In this document: piece by piece, positions 14,812 to 23,151 of the stretch
Layout of the letters: each line of letters starts with the position of its first letter
Position numbering within the stretch: the stretch's first letter is position 1
DNA from: a virus
Length of the DNA: 23,387 nucleotides
Strand: one strand, 5' to 3'
Virus record (IMG/VR): IMGVR_UViG_3300025874_000101
Span: 1-23,387 of that record
Notes under the pieces: generated by a model
The model's input: only the letters and a program-made list of their open reading frames with translations
Told to the model about the DNA's origin: nothing
Databases searched by the model: none
Made by a program: the position numbers and the translations under genes

Positions 14812-16348
14812 TTGCTCTTAAATTATTAATTACACAATCAGTTGATAATATTGTAGTAGCTACAGATGCAGCATTTCTTAATGCACTTTTGGTTACCATT
14901 AACGGATCAATTATACCGTGTTTAACCATATCTACAGGTTCTCCTGTTATTGCATTTAAGCCAACACCTTTGTCTTGTGGCTGCGATGCCGTGATACCTG
15001 CATTTTCTAATATTGTAAAGTAAGGCGCTTTTATAGCTCTTAATAAAACTTCTTCACCTAATCCTTCACTTTTAATATATGTTGAAGCATTTAATAATGC
15101 AACGCCACCACCTGGTACAATACCTTCTTTTACGGCTGCTTTTGTTGCGCAAATAGCATCTTCAACTCTATCAGTTTTTTCTTTTAACTCTACTTCAGAG
15201 TTTGCACCAACTTTAACCACTGCAATTTTAGCAGTTAGCATTGATAATCTTTTTTCAAGCTTTATAACTTCCCAGCTTTTTAGCGTGTTATTCGTAAGCT
15301 TTTCTTTTATGCTACGTATTACATCCTTTATCTTTTCGGACGCCTCAGAGACCGTTATAACAGTGTCCTCGTGCGAGGTAACGCTTTTTAAACAAGATCC
15401 TAAATAATCTACGTCAATTGAATCAAGGTCATCGCCTAAATCTTCGTTAACTATTGTAGCTCCAGTTAGTAAGGAAAGATCTTCAAGTACTTCTCGTTTG
15501 CTAATACCATAAGTAGGAGCATTGATTACATTTACTTTTAAATTACCTTTCTTTTTATTGGTAGCCAGAGTTGATAAAACACCTTGTTCTAAATCGCCTA
15601 TAATAAGCAAAGGTTTATTGTTTTTTATTACGTACTCCAGCACTTTCTGTATATCTCTTATAGTATTAACTGGTGATTCCATGATTAACACTAATGGATT
15701 TTCTAATTCCGCTGTTTTTGTTTGTTCGTTTGTAATGAAATGAGAATTTGTTAAACCTTTATCATAAGGTACACCTTCAATTAATTCAGAAACAGTTTTA
15801 CCGTCACCGGCAGTTTCCATCATTACAATACCTGTATTATCTACAGATCTAAACGCATCAGCTATAATAGAACCTAATTCATTGTCGTTGTTAACGGATA
15901 TAGAAGCTATATTATCTAGCATATCTCCTTTTACATCAACCGCTAGCTTTTCTAAATACTTAATTACTTTTTCAACTGCAGAATTAATACCATCTTTTAT
16001 TTCTCTGGCATTTTTCTTTTCTGAAACAGCATAAGCTTCTTTTAATATAGCGTGTGCTAAAACAGTTGCGGTAGTTGTACCGTCACCTGCTTCTTGAACA
16101 GTTTTTCTAGCGGCTTCTTTTAACAGTGTAGATCCCATATTTTCAACCGGATCAAACAATATTATTGAATCAGCTACAGTAACACCATCTTTTGTTATAA
16201 CAGGTTTGCCTGTGCCGTCTTCTAGCATCACGCATTTACCGCCGGCTCCTAATGTAGAGCTGACAGCATTTGCTAACTTTTCTATTCCTTTAAATACTTG
16301 ATCTCTAGCATCGTCACCAAAGTTCAAGTTTTTGACAATTCCGTTCAT
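14795..16348 (-). CDS. groEL: chaperonin GroEL (phage-encoded, tail-less)
   Basis: A 517-residue chaperonin, full length except for the C-terminus. ATP-site elements are present: ITKDG (D54, the E. coli D52), GDGTTTATVLA (D89, the E. coli D87), VEDAICATKAAVKEGIVPGG with the Asp equivalent to D398, and GLNAITGE with GIIDP. All three domains are present, so ATP-driven folding is expected. Oddities: TLGPKG is TLGAGG. The apical groove has changes at positions equal to E. coli Y199 (L), Y203 (H), L234 (Q), V263 (A) and V264 (T), while F204, L237 and L259 are kept. The C-terminal Gly-Gly-Met tail is absent, with the protein ending ANEGDR. It heads the cassette with groES, after a leader holding pentamer repeats and a hairpin. 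Confidence 0.95.
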   Translation of the reverse strand: MNGIVKNLNFGDDARDQVFKGIEKLANAVSSTLGAGGKCVMLEDGTGKPVITKDGVTVADSIILFDPVENMGSTLLKEAARKTVQEAGDGTTTATVLAHAILKEAYAVSEKKNAREIKDGINSAVEKVIKYLEKLAVDVKGDMLDNIASISVNNDNELGSIIADAFRSVDNTGIVMMETAGDGKTVSELIEGVPYDKGLTNSHFITNEQTKTAELENPLVLIMESPVNTIRDIQKVLEYVIKNNKPLLIIGDLEQGVLSTLATNKKKGNLKVNVINAPTYGISKREVLEDLSLLTGATIVNEDLGDDLDSIDVDYLGSCLKSVTSHEDTVITVSEASEKIKDVIRSIKEKLTNNTLKSWEVIKLEKRLSMLTAKIAVVKVGANSEVELKEKTDRVEDAICATKAAVKEGIVPGGGVALLNASTYIKSEGLGEEVLLRAIKAPYFTILENAGITASQPQDKGVGLNAITGEPVDMVKHGIIDPLMVTKSALRNAASVATTILSTDCVINNLRANEGDR

Positions 16349-16378
16349 ATTTAATTTAATTTGATTTGATTTAATTTA
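16349..16378 (-). promoter_or_regulatory. A/T-rich pentamer leader of groEL
   Basis: Immediately before the groEL ATG the plus strand reads six pentamers: ATTTA, ATTTA, ATTTG, ATTTG, ATTTA, ATTTA. On the mRNA this is a run of UAAAU and CAAAU units with no Shine-Dalgarno sequence. Unstructured A-rich leaders favour initiation in Bacteroidota. The coiled-coil gene at 8364 has a shorter version. Confidence 0.6.
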
Positions 16379-16384
16379 CCCTTT

Positions 16385-16430
16385 TTAGGTATACGAGTAT
16401 TATTACTCGTTTTATTGGATTTTTACCTAA
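16385..16430 (-). promoter_or_regulatory. nested inverted repeats and shared motif copy 2 before groEL
   Basis: TTAGGTA (16385-16391) pairs with TACCTAA (16424-16430). Inside it ACGAGTA (16393-16399) pairs with TACTCGT (16404-16410) around a 4-nt loop TTAT. The second arm includes the 16-bp motif also found at 8396-8411, which there lacks the hairpin partner. It starts right at the upstream gene's stop codon. It could be a terminator-antiterminator, a processing site or an operator; there is no U run on the coding side, so a simple terminator is unlikely. Confidence 0.45.
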
Positions 16431-16802
16431 TTAATCTTCAATTTCAGGCTCCTGCGGTATAGGATCTCCAATCACCAACGTGACACTTGTAGGTGTAATT
16501 AATTTGTCTATCTGATTTTGTATGCTTGTTTCAATATTAGCAACTTGCTCTTCGCCCATTGCTCCTTGAGTCCAAGCAACTACCTCGTCGTTTGTTAATT
16601 GGTTAAATGGTATAAAGTTTTTTATCTGACTTGTATCTAGAGTTTGCGTTCCAATTTTTGTAGCTGAGTAAGGGTTTCCCTCAGAATCTACCTCATCAGA
16701 TACACCTGTTACAACCCAATGTACATTATACACTACATCCGCTTCGTTGTTTTGTTCTGGATAGCAATCTACTGTTTTGCAATTCCAATTGTAAGTTGTC
16801 AT
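16431..16802 (-). CDS. small fibre-associated protein of unknown function
   Basis: A 123-residue acidic protein of a type common next to tail fibres in marine phages. It starts MTTYNWNCKTVDCYPEQNNE, has a beta-rich middle with VVYNVHWVVTGVSDEVDSEG, and then a helical part with FNQLTNDEVVAWTQGAMGEE and EQVANIETSIQNQIDKL. The end is Pro-rich. The W..g.....e..v...i..qi layout is what I recognise from small structural proteins of unknown role. Two Cys near the start (C8, C13) are unusual. It is the last gene before the groEL leader. Confidence 0.6.
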   Translation of the reverse strand: MTTYNWNCKTVDCYPEQNNEADVVYNVHWVVTGVSDEVDSEGNPYSATKIGTQTLDTSQIKNFIPFNQLTNDEVVAWTQGAMGEEQVANIETSIQNQIDKLITPTSVTLVIGDPIPQEPEIED

Positions 16803-16832
16803 AATTTTTGTTTTTGTTTATTTGTTTGTTAA

Positions 16833-17261
16833 TTAACAATTTGCCCTAGCTGTCACAACTCCTTGAGCGTTTGTTGAGAATGCAGCGTTTACTTCTACGG
16901 AGTTTGTAGGGAAATATTTACGTGATTTATTAACCATTGGAGAATTACCAGCTGCATCAAAATAACAGTAATCATTTACAACCGGACCTGGCCCACTACC
17001 ATTGTGATATGCTGTAATCTGATTACTTGTGGGTTCGTTACAAGGTATAGGTTCCGTGGGGTTACCTGAACACGTAAAAGCTGTTAAACTAGAAGAATCA
17101 TAATTTCTAAAATTCAACAATCTATCCTTTGACCCACTATAAGAGGAATCGAACTTGCTAGCTACAGCGTCCGCAAAAGAATCAACTAAATCATCTGTTG
17201 TTGGATTTACTGTATTAACAACGTCTTGTAATGAGAAAGTGCTGGTGTTAGGTACGCCCAT
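16833..17261 (-). CDS. small fibre-associated protein (TFSLQDVVNxV type)
   Basis: A 142-residue protein starting MGVPNTSTFSLQDVVNTVNP, then DDLVDSFADAVASKFDSSYS and DRLLNFRNYDSS. This N-terminal layout is one I recognise from proteins beside fibres in phages of flavobacterial hosts. The C-terminal half has four Cys (FTCSGNPTEPIPCNE, DYCYFDAAGN, final RANC) and reads as a small beta domain. The ATG overlaps the S74 fibre stop by one base (TAATG). It may be a fibre tip or adaptor. Confidence 0.6.
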   Translation of the reverse strand: MGVPNTSTFSLQDVVNTVNPTTDDLVDSFADAVASKFDSSYSGSKDRLLNFRNYDSSSLTAFTCSGNPTEPIPCNEPTSNQITAYHNGSGPGPVVNDYCYFDAAGNSPMVNKSRKYFPTNSVEVNAAFSTNAQGVVTARANC

Positions 17262-20200
17262 TATTTTTCTAGTTTCTCTAATCTTGCTTCTAACTCAGCA
17301 ATTTTAGCAATTAATAAATCTATATAAGCAACAGACTTAAACCCTTGACTGTCTTCTCTTACAAACTCAGGATTAGTCTTCTCTAACTCTTGAGCTATAA
17401 CACCGTATCTTTTCTGTCCTTTTTCTGTTTTTAATTCAAAAGTTTTCCAATCTGCTTTAACTCTATTATCACATACTTGTTCAATATTTTCTTTTAGTCT
17501 TTCATCAGAAGATAATATGAAGTTTGTAGCTGTAACGGTATTGCTGAAAGTGGTTGCACCAGTTCCGCCCATCCACATCCTAGTAGCGTGACCGCCTCCG
17601 TTACCTAATCTAATAGCAAATCCACTATTACCATTATCTCTTCCTTGAATCACTGTTGCTCCAAACTTTCCAAATGGATCCTCTGTACCTGAACTCGGGT
17701 TAGTTGTATATATAAAAGTATGATCTGCTAAAGCGTTTGCTTGCCCTTCTGTAACATAGCTTCTAATACCTATATCCCTCCAGGTTTGATTATCGGTTGC
17801 TGATATTCTAATTCCATTGTTAGTACCAGATATTATGTCTAATTGCTGCGTAGGTAAGTTTGCTGTGTTTATACCAACATAGCCGCCATAAGGGTTTAGT
17901 ACTATTGGTCTACCAGTTGTAGCTGCGTTATTAAGTCCTTGTATATACTGTTGACTATTTAAACCAGTCGCAAAATTAAGCTTACTGTCATAATTACTAG
18001 AAGACTTAACGCTAAGACCAGCTCTAGTTGAAACGTCACCTCTACTTACAGCGTAACTGGAAACATTTCTAAAAGAAGTAAGTCTAGCATCTGGGTTAGT
18101 TGTTCCAACACCTAAATTACCTCCATTGATATAACTATTGGTATCTGCATTTATTCTAACATTAAGATTATTTGAATCATCTCTAAGTAATAATTGAGCG
18201 TCTCCGTTTTCAAAATACAATCCACTATCTGCTGTGTTAGCGCTATTTCTAGCTTGTAAAACCCAAGCAGTTGTAGCTGTAGCATTGGGAACGTAGAATC
18301 TATTAGCAGCAGAAATTCCATTTACAACTAACGGGTAATTAGGACCAGTAGTTCCAATACCTACGTTACCTGCAGTATCAATAGTCATCCTTACAGCTGT
18401 TGTGTCGTTGTTGTAAAATTGAAGCTTATTGTTGCTTGAATTAAACTTTATAGCAGCCGCTTGAGACAGGCCAGCATCGACATCTCTAAAAATTATACCC
18501 GAGTCTGTTTCTGTGGTATCACTTATGTATATATAAGCTTCAGGACCTTTAACCTCTAGAAGCCCTGCGGGAGTAGTCGTTCCTACCCCTATTTTACCAT
18601 CAACTATAACATTAGAGGACTCAACATTTCCATCCTCACCTCCAAACCTCCAACCTTCAGTAGCTGTATGTTCGTATTCAGCACCCGTATAACCTGGATC
18701 TGTAGTTGTTGGTGTTATTACTTCATCAGCTAATGGATATATACACACTTCAGCTGTTGTAGTACTTCCCCCGTTATGCTTGGCTTCGATGGAAAAATCT
18801 TCGTTATTATTAGATGTTATCCTTAGCGTAACTTCTGTGTAGTCACCGTTAGAAGATTTAACATGTATATCCGTTGAATGATTTACTGTTATATCAAAAG
18901 TACAAGCAAATACCACACCACTGCTTGTACCAGTCATTGTCATCTTTAAAATAGAAGCAAGATTGTCACCATTAACAGTAGCCAGCATAGTGTACGTACT
19001 AGCATTTATACCTGATCTAGTAAACTGTACCATTCTAGCTCCAGTTTCAGTTGTCAAGTATGTATTTGAATCTACACTTCCATCCGCTTTTAAGAATTGA
19101 GAACTTGTTCCGCCGTCTTTGATCAGTGAGTCAGCGGTAGTGCTTCCGCTTACTATTAAGGTACCATTAGGAATTTCTACATTGTTATCATTATCTGTTA
19201 CCAGCGTATTAACTCCACCGTTATTTCTCAGCTTTATAGTGCTTCCGTCACTAACTATATAAGACCCATCGCCTAGTCCTTCAATATCACCTAACGAAAA
19301 ACTAGCGGCTGAAGAAGTAACAAGTGCTCTAAATACGTCGTCTCCTGTTCCGTCTGTAAGTGATGAGACCTTAAATTCACCTTGAGCTATTGTATCAGCA
19401 TTTAACTTAATAACACTAGCACCATCATCTATTGCAATATTAGTACCTGCTGTTTTACCTCCTGATGAAAGCGTTAAAATATCATCAGTGGTATAAATAA
19501 TACCATTAGGCCCACTAGACATTTCAAGTTCTCCATCTATAGTTAGTGTTCCTGTAAACGTATCTGTTGTGTTTAGTAAGTAATCACCAGACGCGGTTGA
19601 AATAGCGCTTGTTACAAAAGCTGTTGTAGCTATCTTTGTAGTATTGTTACCAGCTGTTTGAGTTACACCAGTTGTAGAAGTATTTATTGTGCCATTTAAG
19701 TCACCTAATAATGTAGTTGCATATACCGATGCCCATTTAGAGGTAGTAGTACCAAGTGCCATTGTATTATTAGCGGCAGGTCTAAAACCACCAGTATGCA
19801 TATTCCCTATAGCAATACTATTTGCTCTGAATGCTATTTTACTTGCGGAAAATTGTATATCGTTTACACCAGAAACCCCACCAATGTCTAAACCATCATA
19901 GTATATACTGGTTATACCTGTTTGAGCAGGTGTTACAGCAATATCATCGGCATTAATAGTCATACCTGTTCCAGCTCCTACGTTCAATGTAGGTATAGGT
20001 CCAGATAAATTTGTTCCTGTTAAACCATCTCCAGCACCAACCCCTGTTATATCACCTTGCGGAACTCCTGCTACAGCATTGTCAACGTATGTTTTATTAG
20101 CAGCATCTGTTCCAGAGGTTACTGTATCAACACCTTGAATACGACCTGTGCCACCTAAAACTATTTGTCCATTACCTACCGTTACAGTACCCTGCGTATT

Positions 20201-20344
20201 TAGTGTACCGTCAGTTGATATATTACCTGCCACATCTAACATCTCGCTAGGATTATCAGTTCCTATACCGACTCTATTATTCGCGGTGTCTACGTATAAA
20301 ACGTCTGTATCTACTTGTACGGTATTTAAGAACTGTATCGCCAT
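17261..20344 (-). CDS. large tail fibre with S74 chaperone end
   Basis: A 1027-residue fibre. The N-terminus (MAIQFLNTVQVDTDVLYVDT) leads into VGIGTDNPSEMLDVAGNIS, the first of several hGIGTxxPxxxLxVxG repeats. Others lie near residues 590 (VGVGTTTP-like), 655 (NVGIGTTGPNYPLVVNG), 740 (LGVGTTNPDARL) and 825 (YVGINTANLPTQQLDI). A module with DGGTSSQFLKADGSVDSNTY near residue 420 is also found in the other S74 fibre. The C-terminus is peptidase S74: SSDERLKENIEQV holds the catalytic Ser and Lys, followed by RYGVIAQELEKTNPEFV and a final coiled coil (IAKIAELEARLEKLEK). The chaperone trimerises the shaft and then cleaves itself off before the Ser. It is likely a receptor-binding fibre. Confidence 0.85.
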   Translation of the reverse strand: MAIQFLNTVQVDTDVLYVDTANNRVGIGTDNPSEMLDVAGNISTDGTLNTQGTVTVGNGQIVLGGTGRIQGVDTVTSGTDAANKTYVDNAVAGVPQGDITGVGAGDGLTGTNLSGPIPTLNVGAGTGMTINADDIAVTPAQTGITSIYYDGLDIGGVSGVNDIQFSASKIAFRANSIAIGNMHTGGFRPAANNTMALGTTTSKWASVYATTLLGDLNGTINTSTTGVTQTAGNNTTKIATTAFVTSAISTASGDYLLNTTDTFTGTLTIDGELEMSSGPNGIIYTTDDILTLSSGGKTAGTNIAIDDGASVIKLNADTIAQGEFKVSSLTDGTGDDVFRALVTSSAASFSLGDIEGLGDGSYIVSDGSTIKLRNNGGVNTLVTDNDNNVEIPNGTLIVSGSTTADSLIKDGGTSSQFLKADGSVDSNTYLTTETGARMVQFTRSGINASTYTMLATVNGDNLASILKMTMTGTSSGVVFACTFDITVNHSTDIHVKSSNGDYTEVTLRITSNNNEDFSIEAKHNGGSTTTAEVCIYPLADEVITPTTTDPGYTGAEYEHTATEGWRFGGEDGNVESSNVIVDGKIGVGTTTPAGLLEVKGPEAYIYISDTTETDSGIIFRDVDAGLSQAAAIKFNSSNNKLQFYNNDTTAVRMTIDTAGNVGIGTTGPNYPLVVNGISAANRFYVPNATATTAWVLQARNSANTADSGLYFENGDAQLLLRDDSNNLNVRINADTNSYINGGNLGVGTTNPDARLTSFRNVSSYAVSRGDVSTRAGLSVKSSSNYDSKLNFATGLNSQQYIQGLNNAATTGRPIVLNPYGGYVGINTANLPTQQLDIISGTNNGIRISATDNQTWRDIGIRSYVTEGQANALADHTFIYTTNPSSGTEDPFGKFGATVIQGRDNGNSGFAIRLGNGGGHATRMWMGGTGATTFSNTVTATNFILSSDERLKENIEQVCDNRVKADWKTFELKTEKGQKRYGVIAQELEKTNPEFVREDSQGFKSVAYIDLLIAKIAELEARLEKLEK

Positions 20345-20361
20345 TTAAATAAATTTAATTA

Positions 20362-22008
20362 TTAACCTATTTTCTGCACTAAAATTGTAATATCTGTAGC
20401 TTCAGCTGTTGCTATTGTTGCTACGGAAGTAGTAGCAGTTCTACTTATATCACAGTACACTGTGTTACCAGAAGAATCTATTGTTTGCACTATTGTATTG
20501 ATACCAAATGCGTGCGTTACTGTTCCAGTTAAATTACCTGCCGTGATTGTTCCAGTAGCTGTATTACCTGAGTTTGTTTCCGTGTTTGTTACAGTTGCAG
20601 TACCGCCTGAATAAGCTACACTTATACCAGTACCACCAGATACGATTACAGCACCTTTTTGAGCAGCAGCTGAATCTTTTATACCAACAGTTGCGGTTCC
20701 AGACGCATAACTTACTTCTATAGGATCTGAGGGTGCAACTATTACAGCACCTTTCTGCGCAGCTGTTGAATCAACAACATCTAATGTAGCTGTCCCAGCC
20801 GTATACGGCGCAGTTATTGTTCCACTTGTTCCGGGAACTACATTTCCTAGACCAATAGTTGTAGCATCGGCTAAATCAATGTTATTTTGTACAGTTGTCC
20901 AATTTGCTAAAGCCGTTGGAGCATCTTGTTCTGCAATTAAAACATCACCTACTCTTACTTGTTCAGTAAAGAAAGTTCCATCTGCTGTAACAGTATATGT
21001 CCAACCTTTTTTAATCGATGAACTTGGTGAAGAATCTAAGTCCGGTGTATTTGTAGCTGCGTCATATCCGCCTTGATAAATTAAACCACCAACTATTAAA
21101 CTATCAGCATAAGCTTTAACCGCAGCTGAAGTTGGTAGCGTAGTGTCATTATCGTTGTTTTCTATTCCTTCAGCCTCTGTTACAACAGCTGCAGTGTTTA
21201 TCATAGCAAAATCAACAGCGCCTGCTGAAATAGTCGTAGTTATGTCACTCCCTGTAGCTCCGGATCCTGTTACGTCGCCTATTAGAGTTACAGTAAATGA
21301 ACTAGGTATACTAGGGAAAGTTGTTAAATTACCTTCACCATCTATGTAATCAGTAGCAGCTCCATTCATTGTAATAGCAAGAGTTCCTGAAGTTGTGATA
21401 GGAGAACCTCCTACTGTAAATGCGTTACCCCCGTGTGTTTGAGCTACAGAAGTAACTGTACCTTCGTACTGATCAGCTGAATTTATAGTTATAGTTTTAC
21501 TAGCTCTACTTACCGTTGTTGTTCCAGTACCTACAAAATCTACAGTATTACCGCTACTTATATCTACAGTAGCACCTCCTGCTGCTGACAGCTTCCAGTT
21601 TCCGTAGTTATCTAACGCAGCCCATGTCCCATTACCTTTTAAGAAATTGCTAGCTGTACCACCGGTAGGTACATAACCTATATTATCTCCACCTGCATAA
21701 GCAAATGAATTTATAGTTACATCACCTGTAGCGTCTGTTAACACTGTTAAAGTATTACCTGTAGAATCACCTGTTTGTGTAGTTGATAGTGTTTCTACAC
21801 CACCACCTACTTCTACCCACTCGTAGGTTTTAGGATTTGTCGCGGGTAGTATTTCTCTACCTACTTTAAGAACTTGAGATGTTGTGTTAAAATACAGTTG
21901 ACCCTCGACCGGAGTTCCAGCTAAAGCGTCACTTGCTTGATTCTCTATTGTACCATGTATCAGTTCATTCTGATTTAGGTCAATACTGTTTAAATAATTA
22001 ATTGCCAT
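20362..22008 (-). CDS. tail fibre / structural protein with Gly-Thr repeats
   Basis: A 548-residue, acidic, beta-rich protein. The start MAINYLNSIDLNQNELIHGT, then GTPVEGQLYFNTTSQVLKVG, is the usual head of fibres that build on a plate. GGTASNFLKGNGTWAALDN is a variant of the module in both S74 fibres. Two near-identical internal segments, DSTAAQKGAVIVAPSDPIEV and DSAAAQKGAVIVSGGTGISV, appear about 35 residues apart and look like a recent duplication. There is no S74 end, so it does not process itself. It may be an upstream part of the same fibre assembly as its neighbour. Confidence 0.75.
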   Translation of the reverse strand: MAINYLNSIDLNQNELIHGTIENQASDALAGTPVEGQLYFNTTSQVLKVGREILPATNPKTYEWVEVGGGVETLSTTQTGDSTGNTLTVLTDATGDVTINSFAYAGGDNIGYVPTGGTASNFLKGNGTWAALDNYGNWKLSAAGGATVDISSGNTVDFVGTGTTTVSRASKTITINSADQYEGTVTSVAQTHGGNAFTVGGSPITTSGTLAITMNGAATDYIDGEGNLTTFPSIPSSFTVTLIGDVTGSGATGSDITTTISAGAVDFAMINTAAVVTEAEGIENNDNDTTLPTSAAVKAYADSLIVGGLIYQGGYDAATNTPDLDSSPSSSIKKGWTYTVTADGTFFTEQVRVGDVLIAEQDAPTALANWTTVQNNIDLADATTIGLGNVVPGTSGTITAPYTAGTATLDVVDSTAAQKGAVIVAPSDPIEVSYASGTATVGIKDSAAAQKGAVIVSGGTGISVAYSGGTATVTNTETNSGNTATGTITAGNLTGTVTHAFGINTIVQTIDSSGNTVYCDISRTATTSVATIATAEATDITILVQKIG

Positions 22009-22024
22009 TTTTTTTGTTTTGGTT

Positions 22025-22882
22025 TTAGTTTAAGTACGCTTTTCCTGAAAAGCCTCCTGAGAAAGTTATTGTTAAGTTATTATTATCTACATATACGACA
22101 TTGCCATATACAATCATGTTATTATTATTTACCGCTGAAACTGACGGCAACTTGTCCATGTTATGTTGTATGGTCCATATCACGGAAGGCACTGCTTGTG
22201 TAAATACAAAATCTTTATCTGCTTTAATCCAAGTGTTATCTCCTCGAAGGAATGTAGTATTATCAGGCGTACCAGTAGCTGACAATGATGCTGTTATTAC
22301 TACGTTACCCGCTGTAGGCGCTGTAGGTGTCATATCTATAAACGTGGTATCAGATGTATCAACACTGCCAACACCTGAAGCTCCTTGTTCTAAGTAAAAA
22401 TTAACAAGAGTGTAATAGTGATCCATATCTATAGACCCATTACCTCCTATGTATTCTAATGTTAATGTATAAAAGTTAGTTGTACCAATTTGCGTATACC
22501 CTCTCATTATATAGTGCCCAAATGAACCTTTACCGGCTACATCCTGGAACAGTACTTGCTCATCTACTAAATACTCTAAGAATGACGAAACAATCTGACC
22601 AGATAGGTCCATATTTGATATTACTATAGACGTAATGCTAGACCACGGCGTATTATCTCCTTGACCGCCAGGGAAAGCAAAGGTACCACCTTTAAAAGAA
22701 GGGTCCTCAACAAACTGATAGTTCATTTGGCCAGCAATTGCAACCCTACCGTTTATATTCAAATAATCCGCTACTGCTTTAGCTGTGTACTGCTTAGTCT
22801 GTCTATTGACGGAGTCAGTTCCAACCCAAGCATCTGTATCAGTTATAGTCTGATCGTAAGGGTATGAATATATTATTGCCAT
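22025..22882 (-). CDS. tail or receptor-binding protein
   Basis: A 285-residue protein starting MAIIYSYPYDQTITDTDAWV and then SVNRQTKQYTAKAVADYLN, a head also typical of fibre-linked proteins. A central beta part (GSFGHYIMRGYTQIGTTNFY) is followed by NTTFLRGDNTWIKADKDF, the tail-fibre FLRGDGTW motif. A C-terminal domain with VIWTIQHNMDKLPSVSAVNN and FSGGFSGKAYLN follows. The W.I.HNmdk.PSV step is seen at the end of many tail fibres and collar proteins. It could be a short fibre or baseplate protein. It follows the basic Cys protein by 2 bp. Confidence 0.7.
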   Translation of the reverse strand: MAIIYSYPYDQTITDTDAWVGTDSVNRQTKQYTAKAVADYLNINGRVAIAGQMNYQFVEDPSFKGGTFAFPGGQGDNTPWSSITSIVISNMDLSGQIVSSFLEYLVDEQVLFQDVAGKGSFGHYIMRGYTQIGTTNFYTLTLEYIGGNGSIDMDHYYTLVNFYLEQGASGVGSVDTSDTTFIDMTPTAPTAGNVVITASLSATGTPDNTTFLRGDNTWIKADKDFVFTQAVPSVIWTIQHNMDKLPSVSAVNNNNMIVYGNVVYVDNNNLTITFSGGFSGKAYLN

Positions 22883-22884
22883 GT

Positions 22885-23151
22885 TTATCTTTTATTTTGC
22901 TTTCTTTCAGCTTTAGTACCGTCTTTTTTGCTTCTACTCTGCGTTCCACCTCTGTTATGAGACGATGTAACACATCTTTTAGTATTATGGTCGTAATCGT
23001 GTCCTTTAGGACAATCCTTTCTTTGACTCTCAGCCTTCATCTTTCTTCTTCTGTCGGTCATAGCGTACTTCTTGTCCCTGATTGCCTTAGCCTTCGCTGC
23101 TGCTGGACTTAATTTTTGCTTCGGTCCGCCTTTTCTTCTTGGTTTTGCCAT
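22885..23151 (-). CDS. small basic Cys/His protein
   Basis: An 88-residue, strongly basic protein (MAKPRRKGGPKQKLSPAAAK, then DRRRKMKAESQRKDCPKGHD). A CPKGHDYDHNTKRC core has two Cys and two His spaced so they could hold a zinc ion. The C-terminal third is Ser/Arg/Lys-rich and likely disordered. The core resembles small proteins of unknown function in large marine phages. A nucleic-acid-binding or head-interior role is plausible from charge alone. It is the first gene of the right end of the window. Confidence 0.6.
   Translation of the reverse strand: MAKPRRKGGPKQKLSPAAAKAKAIRDKKYAMTDRRRKMKAESQRKDCPKGHDYDHNTKRCVTSSHNRGGTQSRSKKDGTKAERKQNKR

Noticed and set aside
16385-16430. Rho-independent terminator on the coding strand before groEL
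   Set aside because: The hairpin is A/T-rich and is not followed by a U run on the minus strand. The T-rich flank is on the plus strand, where no gene ends.
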